A stretch of 53,823 bases of DNA from an uncultured Roseiflexus sp. (GTDB taxonomy: Bacteria; Chloroflexota; Chloroflexia; Chloroflexales; Roseiflexaceae), in the NCBI GenBank assembly GCA_937935075.1, contig CALGYB010000115.1, forward strand, positions 1 to 53,823, written 5' to 3'. Position 1 is the first letter of the stretch; every line of letters begins with the position of its first letter. Below the pieces are notes generated by a model that searched no databases, was not told where the DNA came from, and saw only the letters and a program-made list of their open reading frames with translations. The translations under genes and the position numbers were made by a program. Below are positions 46,324-53,823 of this stretch, one piece after another.

Positions 46324-47658
46324 GTGCCTTCGATTGCGGTCATTGGAGCGGGAAGCATCGTCTTCACCCGCAATCTGATGAACGACGCGCTGCTGACGCC
46401 AGCGTTGCAGGAGAGCGACATTCGCCTGATGGACATCGACGAACGACGTCTGCGTCAGGCGCGCGACCTGGTTCAGACCATGATCGACCGGCGCGGTCTC
46501 AAGGCGACGCTACTCGCCACGACCGATCGGCGCGATGCGTTGCGGAATGTCGATTACGTCATCACAACGTTCCAGCAGGGAGGATTGGAGGCGTATGCGC
46601 TCGATATCGAAATCCCGCAGAAGTACGGCATCGAGCAGTGTGTCGGCGATACGCTCGGTCCGGGGGGCGTCTTCCGCGGTCTGCGCACTATTCCGGTACT
46701 GCTCGAATTGTGCAACGACCTCGATGATGTCGCTCCGGATGCGCTAATTCTGAACTATGTCAACCCGATGGCGATCAATTGTTGGGCTATCGAACAGGGC
46801 ACAGGTCGCCCCTGCGTCGGGTTGTGCCACAGTGTTCAGGGCACGAGTGCAATGCTGGCAGACTGGATCGGCGTGCCGTATGAAGAGGTGGTCTTCCGCT
46901 GTGCGGGGATCAACCATCAGGCATTCTTTCTCGAATTTCGCCACGGTGACGAAGACCTCTACCCACGCATTTTTGCCGCCGCTGAACGCCCCGACATTTA
47001 TGGCGCAGAACCGGTACGCATCGATCTGATGCGGCATTTCGGCTACTTCGTGACCGAGTCGAGCGGCCACACAAGCGAATATACGCCGTTCTTCCGCAAA
47101 CACGCGCAGATGGTCAACGAAGAACTCGTCCCGCGCTTCACCAATCCGCACGACCGCTGGTTCGACTTCGGGCGCACGGGCGGGTACCTGCGGCACTGCC
47201 GCGAACGCCTGGATCGGGCAGAAGAAGACATCGGGTCGTTCATCACCGGTCAAACGCCGCTGCCCACTCAACGGAGCCAGGAGTACGGCGCGTTGATTCT
47301 CGAAGCAATCGAGACGAACCATCCTATCCGAATCAATGGCAATGTGCCCAACGACGGTTTGATTCCCAACCTTCCCCACGGTTGCTGCGTCGAAGTGCCG
47401 TGTATGGTTGATGGCAATGGCATTCAGCCCACCCGGATCGCTGATTATCCTCCCCAACTGGCGGCGCTGAATCGCACCAATATCAACGTTCAGGAGTTGA
47501 CCGTCGAAGCGGCGCTGAGCGGAAGCATCGAAGCAGTGTACCATGCAGTCTCGCTCGATCCGTTGACCGGCGCCGTCTGCACGTTGCCCCAGATTCGCGC
47601 TATGGTCGATGAGATGCTGGCAGCGCAAGCGGCATGGCTGCCGCAGTTTGTTCGATGA
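46324..47658 (+). CDS. Glycoside hydrolase family 4 (alpha-galactosidase-type)
   Basis: 444 aa. GH4 enzymes use NAD+ and a divalent metal for redox-assisted elimination. The NAD loop is IGAGSIVFTRNLM. Metal ligands are C168 in GLCHSVQGT and H198 in GINHQAFF. Also NYVNPMAINCWA and GDTLGPGGVFRGLR. The CHSV sequence points to MelA-type alpha-galactosidase rather than 6-phospho-glycosidases. Start is GTG at 46324 after AAAGGA; upstream in-frame sequence overlaps the terminator. It is followed 18 bp later by a hydrolase gene. Confidence 0.88.
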   Translation: MPSIAVIGAGSIVFTRNLMNDALLTPALQESDIRLMDIDERRLRQARDLVQTMIDRRGLKATLLATTDRRDALRNVDYVITTFQQGGLEAYALDIEIPQKYGIEQCVGDTLGPGGVFRGLRTIPVLLELCNDLDDVAPDALILNYVNPMAINCWAIEQGTGRPCVGLCHSVQGTSAMLADWIGVPYEEVVFRCAGINHQAFFLEFRHGDEDLYPRIFAAAERPDIYGAEPVRIDLMRHFGYFVTESSGHTSEYTPFFRKHAQMVNEELVPRFTNPHDRWFDFGRTGGYLRHCRERLDRAEEDIGSFITGQTPLPTQRSQEYGALILEAIETNHPIRINGNVPNDGLIPNLPHGCCVEVPCMVDGNGIQPTRIADYPPQLAALNRTNINVQELTVEAALSGSIEAVYHAVSLDPLTGAVCTLPQIRAMVDEMLAAQAAWLPQFVR

Positions 47659-47676
47659 TGAAGGAGGCAACCTCAT

Positions 47677-48630
47677 ATGGAAACGATGGCGCCTGCACCT
47701 GTCGCCCGCCGCGCCGGACGCCTGCGGCGAATAGCAGTCTCTGCAACTGCGATCCTGGTTGCGCTCGTACTCACGCTCTACCTCGGCATCTCGACCTATG
47801 CCGCCAGCATTCTGACCATGCCACAGCGCGATGCAACGGTCAACACGCCCGCAACCTTTGGCGCACGCTTCGAGGAGGTGCGTTTCCCGGCGCGCGGCGG
47901 AGATGTGGACATTGCTGCGTGGTACCTGCCGCAGCCAGACGCCTCGCGCGCCGTAATCCTCGTCCACGGCAAAGACAGCAGCCGCTCGACAGAGTTTCAG
48001 GGGCGCTTCAGTGAATTTGCTGCTCGCCTCCACGAACGCGGGTTTGTCGTCCTGATGATCGACCTGCGCGGGCACGGCGCAAGCGGCGACGCGCGCTTCA
48101 GTTTTGGGCTGGCTGAACGGCGCGACATTCTTGGCGCCGTCGATTGGTTGATGGCGCAGGGGTTCCGCGCCGGAAGCATCGGCGTACTTGGCGTATCAAT
48201 GGGGGCCGCCTCTGCGATCGGCGCTGCGGCCGAAGACCCGGCGATCGGTGCGCTTGTGGCGGATTGCAGCTACGCCGAGATCGCACCGCTTATGCAGCGC
48301 CACTGGAGCACTGCCAGTGGCTTGCCGGATATTTTCCTTCCCTCGACCCTTTTCATGGGACGATTCGTTCTGGGGATGGACCTGACGACCGCGCAGCCGG
48401 TCACCGAGATTGACGATATTGCGCCGCGACCGGTGCTGATCATCCACGGCAGCGCCGACGCATTTACTCCGGTGGAGCATGGTCGCGCCCTGGCTGCCGC
48501 AGCACCCGACGCCGAATACTGGGAAGTGCCCGGCGCCGGACATGCCCGATCCTACGAGACTGATCCACAACAGTATGTTGATCGGGTTGCGTCTTTCTTC
48601 AGGCGGCATTTGAGGGGCGTCGAGAACTGA
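47677..48630 (+). CDS. Membrane-anchored alpha/beta hydrolase
   Basis: 317 aa. A basic N-terminus and a membrane helix (about residues 18-45, ISTYAASILTMP at its end), then an alpha/beta-hydrolase fold of the YqkD/BAAT-like type: ILVHGKDSSRS, DLRGHGASG, nucleophile S174 (GVSMGAAS), D261 (HGSADAFTPV), H289 (GAGHARSY). Predicted to act on the outer face. AAGGAGG precedes the ATG by about ten bases. The stop codon is supplied by a GAGAACT repeat, so the C-terminus (RGVEN) may not be ancestral. Confidence 0.82.
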   Translation: METMAPAPVARRAGRLRRIAVSATAILVALVLTLYLGISTYAASILTMPQRDATVNTPATFGARFEEVRFPARGGDVDIAAWYLPQPDASRAVILVHGKDSSRSTEFQGRFSEFAARLHERGFVVLMIDLRGHGASGDARFSFGLAERRDILGAVDWLMAQGFRAGSIGVLGVSMGAASAIGAAAEDPAIGALVADCSYAEIAPLMQRHWSTASGLPDIFLPSTLFMGRFVLGMDLTTAQPVTEIDDIAPRPVLIIHGSADAFTPVEHGRALAAAAPDAEYWEVPGAGHARSYETDPQQYVDRVASFFRRHLRGVEN

Positions 48631-48678
48631 GAACTGAGAATTGAGAACTGAGAACTGAGAACTGAGAATTGAGAACCG
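48622..48678 (+). repeat. GAGAACT/GAGAATT heptamer repeat
   Basis: Eight 7-base units of GAGAACT and GAGAATT, overlapping the 3' end of the hydrolase gene and giving its TGA. Same family as 20748-20823. Confidence 0.85.
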
Positions 48679-48699
48679 GATCGTAGCACTCCGGGGCGG

Positions 48700-48728
48700 T
48701 TGCCGCGAACGCGCAACTCCTGTACAAT
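48700..48728 (+). promoter_or_regulatory. Predicted sigma-70 promoter of the FHA gene pair
   Basis: TTGCCG (48700-48705), exactly 17 bases, TACAAT (48723-48728), about 40 bp before the ATG. Confidence 0.7.
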
Positions 48729-48768
48729 ATGCGCGTGGTATCGGCGTTCTTGTGCAATGTGGCTCTCT

Positions 48769-49497
48769 ATGTCAGCCCTCAGTCGCTTTGAAGCGTTCAT
48801 GGAGAATATCGTCGAGGGATCGGTCGCGCGGCTGTTCCGTAGCCCGGTGCAGCCTGCCGAGATCGCCAAACGCCTCGAACGAGCAATGGAAGCCAATCAG
48901 ACAGTGAGCATCCGGCGCATTCTGGTACCAAACTACTATCGCGCCTTCCTGCACCCGCAGGACTTCGAGGCATTCAAGCCGATCCGCATCGAGGTCGAGC
49001 GCGAGATGGCGACCTATCTGGCGGAACTGGCGCAGGAACGCGGGTTCAGCATGGTCGAACACCCGCGCGTCGAACTGGTCGCCGATGCTGGCGTGCCGCG
49101 ACGGACGATCCAGGTGGTGGCGGAAACACAGGCAGCGCCGGCCACGCCAGATCAGAGCGGCGACACCCAGGTCATTCCGGCGCAGGTCGCGGCGGCGCCG
49201 GCGGCGCGCGCTCGCCTGCTGCTGGCGACGCCCACCGGCACGCATGTCATTCCGCTCGATAGCACATCCATGACGATTGGACGCGGGCTGAACAACGATA
49301 TTATTCTGGAAGATGCGCGTGTATCACGCAACCACGCCCAATTGCGCTATAAATCGCGCCGTTTCTGGCTGACCGACCTTGGCTCTACGAACGGCACCTT
49401 CGTCAACGGCGAGTCGGTAACGGAACGCGCCTTGCGGGACGGCGACATCATCTCGCTTGGCGGGCTGGAACTGACGTTTCGCCACGCGGAGCGTTAA
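48769..49497 (+). CDS. FhaA-like protein (DUF3662 + FHA)
   Basis: 242 aa. Residues 1 to about 115 form the DUF3662 domain (FEAFMENIVEGSVARLFRSP, VQPAEIAKRLERAME, VPNYYRAFLHPQDFE). A Pro/Ala linker leads to a C-terminal FHA domain with the phospho-Thr residues in TIGRGLNND, VSRNHAQL and GSTNGTFVNG. Actinobacterial FhaA binds phosphorylated MviN in peptidoglycan control; here no kinase or mviN is adjacent. ATG at 48769 starts the domain; 48757 is possible. Confidence 0.88.
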   Translation: MSALSRFEAFMENIVEGSVARLFRSPVQPAEIAKRLERAMEANQTVSIRRILVPNYYRAFLHPQDFEAFKPIRIEVEREMATYLAELAQERGFSMVEHPRVELVADAGVPRRTIQVVAETQAAPATPDQSGDTQVIPAQVAAAPAARARLLLATPTGTHVIPLDSTSMTIGRGLNNDIILEDARVSRNHAQLRYKSRRFWLTDLGSTNGTFVNGESVTERALRDGDIISLGGLELTFRHAER

Positions 49498-49532
49498 GCG
49501 CCGGTCAACCGCTGCGAACTGCTGGCATACCT

Positions 49533-49997
49533 ATGTTCGATTTTGCCAACGCCTCGATTGACGCTGTGCTGCTCGTGCTGCGCGTGGCCGTCGTGCTGCT
49601 CCTCTACTTCTTTCTCTGGCAGGCGCTGCGCATCATGATCCGCGAACTCGCAGTGATCGGGCAGACCGGTCAGGTTCCAGCAGCGCATAGCCCGTATGGT
49701 CATCTGGTCGTGCTGCGCAGCGGCCAGAGCGGAGTGGCTGTCGGCAAAATGTTCCCGCTCAGCCCGAGCACGATCATCGGGCGCAGCATGGAGCACTGCG
49801 AGATCGCCCTGAACGACTCGTTCCTGTCGCAGCAGCACGCTCGCCTCGAATTGCGCGGCAACCAGTGGGTGCTCGAAGACCTCAACAGCACCAATGGCAC
49901 CTTCGTCAACGATATCGAAGTCCGTGGCGCCACCGTCGTCGAAGAAGGCGACATCATCCGCGTCGGGCGCATCGAGTTGCGCCTGGTGAACGGTTAG
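49533..49997 (+). CDS. FhaB-like membrane FHA protein
   Basis: 154 aa. One N-terminal membrane helix (AVLLVLRVAVVLLLYFFLW) and a cytoplasmic FHA domain (STIIGRSMEHCEIALND, LSQQHARLEL, DLNSTNGTFVND). It follows the FhaA-like gene by 35 bp, the fhaA-fhaB order seen in actinobacterial cell-division loci, but without pknB, ftsW or pbpA. A reader of Thr phosphorylation at the membrane. Confidence 0.88.
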   Translation: MFDFANASIDAVLLVLRVAVVLLLYFFLWQALRIMIRELAVIGQTGQVPAAHSPYGHLVVLRSGQSGVAVGKMFPLSPSTIIGRSMEHCEIALNDSFLSQQHARLELRGNQWVLEDLNSTNGTFVNDIEVRGATVVEEGDIIRVGRIELRLVNG

Positions 49998-50006
49998 GGC
50001 GATTGC

Positions 50007-50474
50007 TCACACCCGGAAGAGCGGACGCGGATCGGCGCCGCTGAAGGGCCACGGGATCGCCAGGAGCACCGCCAGCATCGCCAGAACGGCAAAGATCGCG
50101 TAGCGCCGGTAGCGCTTCTCTTCCGCCATGCGCTTTGCCGTGACATGCCCGACATGCGCCAGTACGACCGCGACCATCATCACCAGAATGTGCTCGACAG
50201 CCCAGAAGCGTAAGCGGGCATCACCCATCGCGCTGCCGAAATTATCGAATGCCCGTTGCATCGTGGGACTGAATACCCCATAGAGCAGCAGACCGAGCAG
50301 CAACTGAATGTCCATGGCAATTGTGAAGAACGATCCAAGTTGTCCAACCGACGCATCCCACGGACGCCTGCCCAGCCAACCTGCGAGAGCGCGCACAATA
50401 AGCAGCGCCCCGAGAATAACGACTGCCCACCGCACGTAAGAGTGTGCATAGAGTGTGATGCTGTACGGATTCAT
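50007..50474 (-). CDS. Four-helix membrane protein, putative b-type cytochrome
   Basis: 155 aa with four membrane segments. Conserved-looking histidines are in YAHSYVRWAVV (segment 1), FWAVEHILVMM and VVLAHVGHVTAKR (segment 3), with DIQLLLGLLLYG in segment 2. This pattern resembles small proteins annotated as cytochrome b-like. Haem binding is inferred from the paired His only. Convergent with the FHA pair. Confidence 0.55.
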   Translation of the reverse strand: MNPYSITLYAHSYVRWAVVILGALLIVRALAGWLGRRPWDASVGQLGSFFTIAMDIQLLLGLLLYGVFSPTMQRAFDNFGSAMGDARLRFWAVEHILVMMVAVVLAHVGHVTAKRMAEEKRYRRYAIFAVLAMLAVLLAIPWPFSGADPRPLFRV

Positions 50475-50711
50475 GATGTCTCCCCATATCTCGTTTACAC
50501 AGTCGCCTCACGAACGAGCCATATGACGGACCTTTTTGCCTTTGGCAGAGCGGTGCTTGTCTTCTTTTGCAGTGCGGCGGCTTAGCCCTGCACCGTCTTC
50601 ATCGGGAGGAGCGCATTGCCGCAAGTTTTGGCAGAACCAGAGAAGCGCACCGTGGGTGGGCGAAGGCAATGCCTTCGCCCACCCAGCGATCTTTTCTGGA
50701 TAGGCTCTCAG
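50475..50711. other. Gene-free gap with truncated hairpin element
   Basis: Apart from a family-2 hairpin remnant at 50653-50708 nothing recognisable is seen. Confidence 0.5.
50653..50708. mobile_element. Hairpin MITE-like element, family 2, copy C (left end lost)
   Basis: Stem GGGTGGGCGAAGGC (50654-50667) with 50671-50684, loop AAT, and right end TTTTCTGGATAGGCTCT. It ends 4 bp from the stop of the MFS gene, as copy A abuts the GIDE-like gene. Confidence 0.7.
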
Positions 50712-52127
50712 TTACGCTGCCGAGGCGCTGCGTTGCAGGCGCTGCTGCGTCGCAAGTTCTTCGGCGCGGCTCTTCAAACCAAACGATGCGATGAACAACA
50801 GGAGCATCAGGATACCGACAATCAGGAACGCCGCCGCATACCCGCCAACGTCGCCGCCGCGCGCGGCTGCCACTGCACCCAGCAGCACAGCGCCGATCAA
50901 CTGCCCAATGCTGATGAATACTGTCAGCACCCCCTGCGTCGCGCCGCGCTCTTCGGCAGGCGCTTCGTTCAACAGGATATACCGGAGCGACGCGCCGAGC
51001 AAGACGCCGATGCCAATGCCGAAGAGCGCAGAGAAGCCGTAAAATGCCGGCATGGCATTCGCCAGCATGCCTTCCAGCACCAAACCAACGGCTATTAAAG
51101 CCGTTCCGGTCAACACCACAATCTTCGACCCAACCCGATCAAGCGCGCGCCCCGACAGCGGCGAACCGATCGCCATCGCCAGCACCATCGGAACCAGCAT
51201 AAAACTTGCCGTCGATGGCGTGACGCCAAACGCCGCCACCAGCAACGACGGCACGAACAGCGTCACCGCTTCGCTCAACCCCGCGCCAAACGAAAGCGCG
51301 CCGACCAGCACAATTTGCCGGTTGCAGAACAGGTTCAGGTCCAGCACCGGGTCCTCAGCGCGACGTTCAATCCACCAGAAGACCGGTATGAGCGCCAGCG
51401 CCAACAGCAGCAGCGGCGCCGCCGGCGACGTGCGCAACGCATTGACCAGACCGGTCACGCTCGCGTCGTCCAGCAGATAGGCAAGATCGCTGAGCGCCAC
51501 TGCCAGCGCCGCCAGCAACACCCCCAGCACAACCATCCCGCCCCAGTCAAAGGGACGCGGCGTGGCTGCGCGTATGGCGGGCAGCAGCTTCACGCCGAAC
51601 CCGATCAGCGCTGCCGCGATCGGCAGATTGATCAGGAAGAGCCACTGCCAGCCAAGCAGCAGCAGCAATCCGCCGATAATGGGACCAATCAAGAATGCAA
51701 TGCCGAACACAGCGCCGATCAGACCAAGCGCACTCCCCCGCTTCTCTGGCGGAAAAGTATCGCCGATCACTGCACTGGCGACCGGGAAAATGCCGCCGGC
51801 GCCAAGCCCCTGAATGGCGCGACCGGCGAGCACCACTGCATAGACCGGCGCCGCCACGACGATCAGTGATCCCAGACCGAAGAGCGCGATGCTCGCAGTA
51901 TACAGCATGCGCCGGCCGAATCGATCCGATAACTTGGCAATAAACGGCGTTCCAACGAGATTGAAGAGCACATAGATCACGAACATCCACGACGCCGCGC
52001 GTGCGTCGATCTGAAAATGCTCGCGCAGCGCCGGCAGCGCGGGTCCCACAATGGCAATATCGAGCGCTGCCATCAGGACGCCAAAGAACAGGACCATCAG
52101 AGTCTGGTTGCGTTTACCTTCTTCCAT
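50712..52127 (-). CDS. MFS drug-exporter-type transporter
   Basis: 471 aa, about 14 membrane segments, DHA2-like. It has motif A in KLSDRFGRRMLYTASIALFG, motif C-like LGLIGAVFGIAFLIGPIIGG and motif D1 MAALDIAIVGPALPAL at the start. Predicted proton-driven export of drugs or other small molecules. GAGGTG precedes the ATG. Its promoter carries a palindromic operator, so it is probably repressed until an inducer is present. No regulator gene is next to it. Confidence 0.87.
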   Translation of the reverse strand: MEEGKRNQTLMVLFFGVLMAALDIAIVGPALPALREHFQIDARAASWMFVIYVLFNLVGTPFIAKLSDRFGRRMLYTASIALFGLGSLIVVAAPVYAVVLAGRAIQGLGAGGIFPVASAVIGDTFPPEKRGSALGLIGAVFGIAFLIGPIIGGLLLLLGWQWLFLINLPIAAALIGFGVKLLPAIRAATPRPFDWGGMVVLGVLLAALAVALSDLAYLLDDASVTGLVNALRTSPAAPLLLLALALIPVFWWIERRAEDPVLDLNLFCNRQIVLVGALSFGAGLSEAVTLFVPSLLVAAFGVTPSTASFMLVPMVLAMAIGSPLSGRALDRVGSKIVVLTGTALIAVGLVLEGMLANAMPAFYGFSALFGIGIGVLLGASLRYILLNEAPAEERGATQGVLTVFISIGQLIGAVLLGAVAAARGGDVGGYAAAFLIVGILMLLLFIASFGLKSRAEELATQQRLQRSASAA

Positions 52128-52145
52128 ATGTCACCTCAGAAGTTT

Positions 52146-52163
52146 CCTTACCGGTCGGTAAGG
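52146..52163 (-). promoter_or_regulatory. Palindromic (TetR-type) operator
   Basis: CCTTACCGACCGGTAAGG on the minus strand: 8-bp perfect arms and a 2-base centre, one of the commonest TetR-family operator forms (TTACCGnnCGGTAA). It starts directly after the -10 box and so covers the transcription start. Confidence 0.8.
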
Positions 52164-52192
52164 ATTGTACTGTACGCAACGCATTGTGTCAA
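52164..52192 (-). promoter_or_regulatory. Sigma-70 promoter of the MFS gene
   Basis: On the minus strand a consensus TTGACA (52187-52192), 17-base spacer and TACAAT (52164-52169), about 37 bp before the ATG. Confidence 0.85.
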
Positions 52193-52232
52193 GATACCGT
52201 TCAGAAGTGTGCATCGGTTATGAAGGGCGGTA

Positions 52233-52241
52233 TGATATAAT
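52233..52241 (+). promoter_or_regulatory. Extended -10 promoter of rpe
   Basis: TGATATAAT (TGn plus consensus TATAAT, 52236-52241) with no good -35. It implies a 5' leader of about 118 bases containing a 6-bp hairpin CCAGGA-GAT-TCCTGG and a TTTGCGCCTTTGCGTG dispersed motif. Confidence 0.6.
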
Positions 52242-52365
52242 GACCGTATCCAATGGAGCATATCGTTCACCGAAGGGGAAGAAAGCGCCATAGCCAGGAG
52301 ATTCCTGGGGTCCGGTCTTTGCGCCTTTGCGTGATCCGCAAGACACTGGTTTTCGAGGAGCGTTT

Positions 52366-53064
52366 GTGCCTGTTATCACCGCCAATCAATGTGCAATCCG
52401 CCTGACGCCGTCCATTCTCGCCGCCGACTTTATGCGGCTGGGGGAGCAGGTGCGCGAGGTTGCCGAAGCCGGCGCCGATGGTCTGCACATCGACGTGATG
52501 GATGGCGTATTCGTGCCCAACATCAGCATCGGCATGCCGGTCGTCGCGGCACTGCGCCGCAGCGTCGATTTACCGCTCGACTGTCATCTCATGATCGTCG
52601 AACCTGAACGCTACCTCGAAGCATTCGTCGCCGCCGGCGCAACCCATATCACCGTCCACGTCGAAGCCTGTCGTCACCTCCACCGCACCATTCAACAGAT
52701 CCACGATCTGGGGGTTACGGCAGGCGTTGCGCTCAACCCGGCCACCCCGCTGACCGCCATTGAAGAGATTTTGCCCGACCTCGACCTGGTACTGATCATG
52801 AGCGTCAATCCGGGTTTCAGCGGGCAGACCTACATTCCAGGCAGTACAGCCAGGATTGTTCGATTACGACGCCTGCTTGATGAACGCGGGTTGCACCATA
52901 TCGACCTGCAAGTCGATGGCGGCGTCAGCGCCGCCAATGTCGCCGATGTCATCGGCGCCGGCGCCACCAATATCGTCGCCGGCTCAGGGGTGTTCAACTC
53001 GCTTCCGATAGCAGAAACCATGCAGGTGCTGCGTCAGGCGATTCAACATCGTTGCTCAGGGTGA
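52366..53064 (+). CDS. rpe: Ribulose-phosphate 3-epimerase
   Basis: 232 aa TIM barrel interconverting ribulose-5-P and xylulose-5-P in the pentose phosphate and Calvin-type pathways. RLTPSILAADFMRLGEQV, DGLHIDVMDGVFVPNISIG (metal Asp/His), DCHLMIVEPERYL, IMSVNPGFSGQTYIP and VDGGVSAANV. GTG start at 52366 after GGAG. The next gene begins one base after its stop. Confidence 0.95.
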   Translation: MPVITANQCAIRLTPSILAADFMRLGEQVREVAEAGADGLHIDVMDGVFVPNISIGMPVVAALRRSVDLPLDCHLMIVEPERYLEAFVAAGATHITVHVEACRHLHRTIQQIHDLGVTAGVALNPATPLTAIEEILPDLDLVLIMSVNPGFSGQTYIPGSTARIVRLRRLLDERGLHHIDLQVDGGVSAANVADVIGAGATNIVAGSGVFNSLPIAETMQVLRQAIQHRCSG

Positions 53065-53065
53065 T

Positions 53066-53823
53066 ATGACCATACCTATCACGCTTGCCTGCACCCATCA
53101 CGACCCGGAAGGTCGGTTGCGCAACCAGATGGAACGGGTTGCACCTGCGCTTCAGCGCATCTTTCCCGGGATCGTCGTGCGTGCAACCGACGCCACCCCC
53201 GATGATGCGCTGACGCCGCTGGTGCAGGTGGGCGCAACTATTCATCGCGCGCCATCGTGCGGTCATCTCCGCCTTGGGAAAGCGCGCCGCGAAGCGTTGC
53301 GTCTGGGAATCGAGGCGGGTGCGCATCATGTGCTCTTCTGCGATCTTGATCGCGCGCTCCACTGGGCGGAATACCACCCCGCTGAACTCATGTCCGTCGC
53401 CGGACTGATTCCCGCCTACGATTTCTTGATCCTGGGACGCACACAGCGCGCTTTCGACAGCCATCCACGCGCGCAGTGCGACACCGAAGCCATCGTCAAC
53501 CGGGTCTTCGCGCAGGTCAGCGGTCAGGGATGGGACGTGACCGCCGCCGCGCGCGGCGTATCCTACCGCGCTGCAACCGCCATCCTCGACGGGTGCCCCG
53601 ACGAAACCATCGGCACCGATGTCTCCTGGCCCCTCTTCCTTCAGCGCATCGGTCGGTATGCCATCAGCGCCGTCGAGACCGAAGGACTCGAGTACGAGAC
53701 GGCTGATCGTTTTCCCGAAGAAGTCGCCGCTGCCGGCGGCATCGACGCCTGGAAAGCGCGCATCGACGCCAATCCGCGCGAGTGGGCGCTGCGCCTGGAG
53801 ATAGCACGGATCGAGGTCGAGGC
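53066..53823 (+). CDS. Possible GT-A-type glycosyltransferase-like protein (3' end outside window)
   Basis: 252 codons are open from ATG 53066 to the window edge without a stop. TLACTHHDPEGRL opens as a nucleotide-sugar fold would. GKARREALRLGIEAGAHHVL precedes FCDLDRAL, a candidate DxD metal motif (about residues 91-93), followed by FLILGRTQRAFDSHP and a later GTDVSWPLFLQR. This resembles GT-A glycosyltransferases only loosely; no family is recognised. It is coupled to rpe (TGATATG). Confidence 0.55.
   Translation, partial: MTIPITLACTHHDPEGRLRNQMERVAPALQRIFPGIVVRATDATPDDALTPLVQVGATIHRAPSCGHLRLGKARREALRLGIEAGAHHVLFCDLDRALHWAEYHPAELMSVAGLIPAYDFLILGRTQRAFDSHPRAQCDTEAIVNRVFAQVSGQGWDVTAAARGVSYRAATAILDGCPDETIGTDVSWPLFLQRIGRYAISAVETEGLEYETADRFPEEVAAAGGIDAWKARIDANPREWALRLEIARIEVE

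Overview
The window is GC-rich bacterial DNA. The best guess is a filamentous anoxygenic phototroph of the Chloroflexi (Roseiflexus-like). That rests on gene families remembered from this group: a complex I operon with two nuoM genes and no nuoEFG, a NurA nuclease, membrane-anchored GAF regulators, a very large GH13 protein, MenA, and intergenic spaces packed with short dispersed hairpins and 7-bp tandem repeats. No rRNA or tRNA was recognised, so the assignment is inference.

Layout. 1-3463: a palindromic IS5-type remnant, a RAYT (REP-associated transposase) gene translationally coupled to a membrane GAF/HTH regulator, and hairpin repeats. 3464-18832 (minus strand): a DUF1992 gene and the complex I operon nuoA-B-C-D-I-H-J-K-L-M-M-N, read from a good promoter near 18803-18832. 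Repeats sit in its gaps at 5661-5807, 9035-9352, 15222-15774 and 18262-18393. NuoI carries four tandem Ala/Lys-rich repeats, and the NuoL lateral helix looks longer than usual, matching the extra NuoM pump. 18971-26614: GNAT acetyltransferase, homoserine dehydrogenase, a secreted beta-propeller-like protein, MenA, then NurA and apolipoprotein N-acyltransferase in tandem. 26838-29545: a GIDE-like membrane protein, a scar joining a thioesterase remnant to a 5'-truncated ATPase, and a DUF2726 protein. 29875-37876: a 1227-aa GH13 protein coupled to a quinone oxidoreductase, a CDF metal exporter, a PncC-like/NMN-adenylyltransferase-like fusion, and an SDR protein with Phe at the catalytic Tyr position. 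38022-43223: pgk, a small UPF0158-like protein, a large repeat array, an ECF sigma factor with a probable membrane anti-sigma partner, an M24 peptidase and a small membrane protein. 43547-50474: alpha/beta hydrolase-cNMP fusion, dihydroorotate dehydrogenase-like protein, GH4 glycosidase, membrane-anchored hydrolase, a pair of FHA proteins and a haem-b-like membrane protein. 50712-53823: an MFS exporter with a textbook promoter and palindromic operator, ribulose-phosphate epimerase, and a gene that runs off the end.

How it fits together. The complex I core (quinone and pump modules, no NADH-input module) should couple oxidation of an unidentified donor to quinone reduction and ion pumping; MenA supplies menaquinone. 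The most unusual items are the 2M-type complex I with its NuoI repeat tail, the predicted NAD-salvage fusion enzyme, the SDR lacking its Tyr, and two families of dispersed hairpin elements whose copies differ by paired compensatory substitutions.
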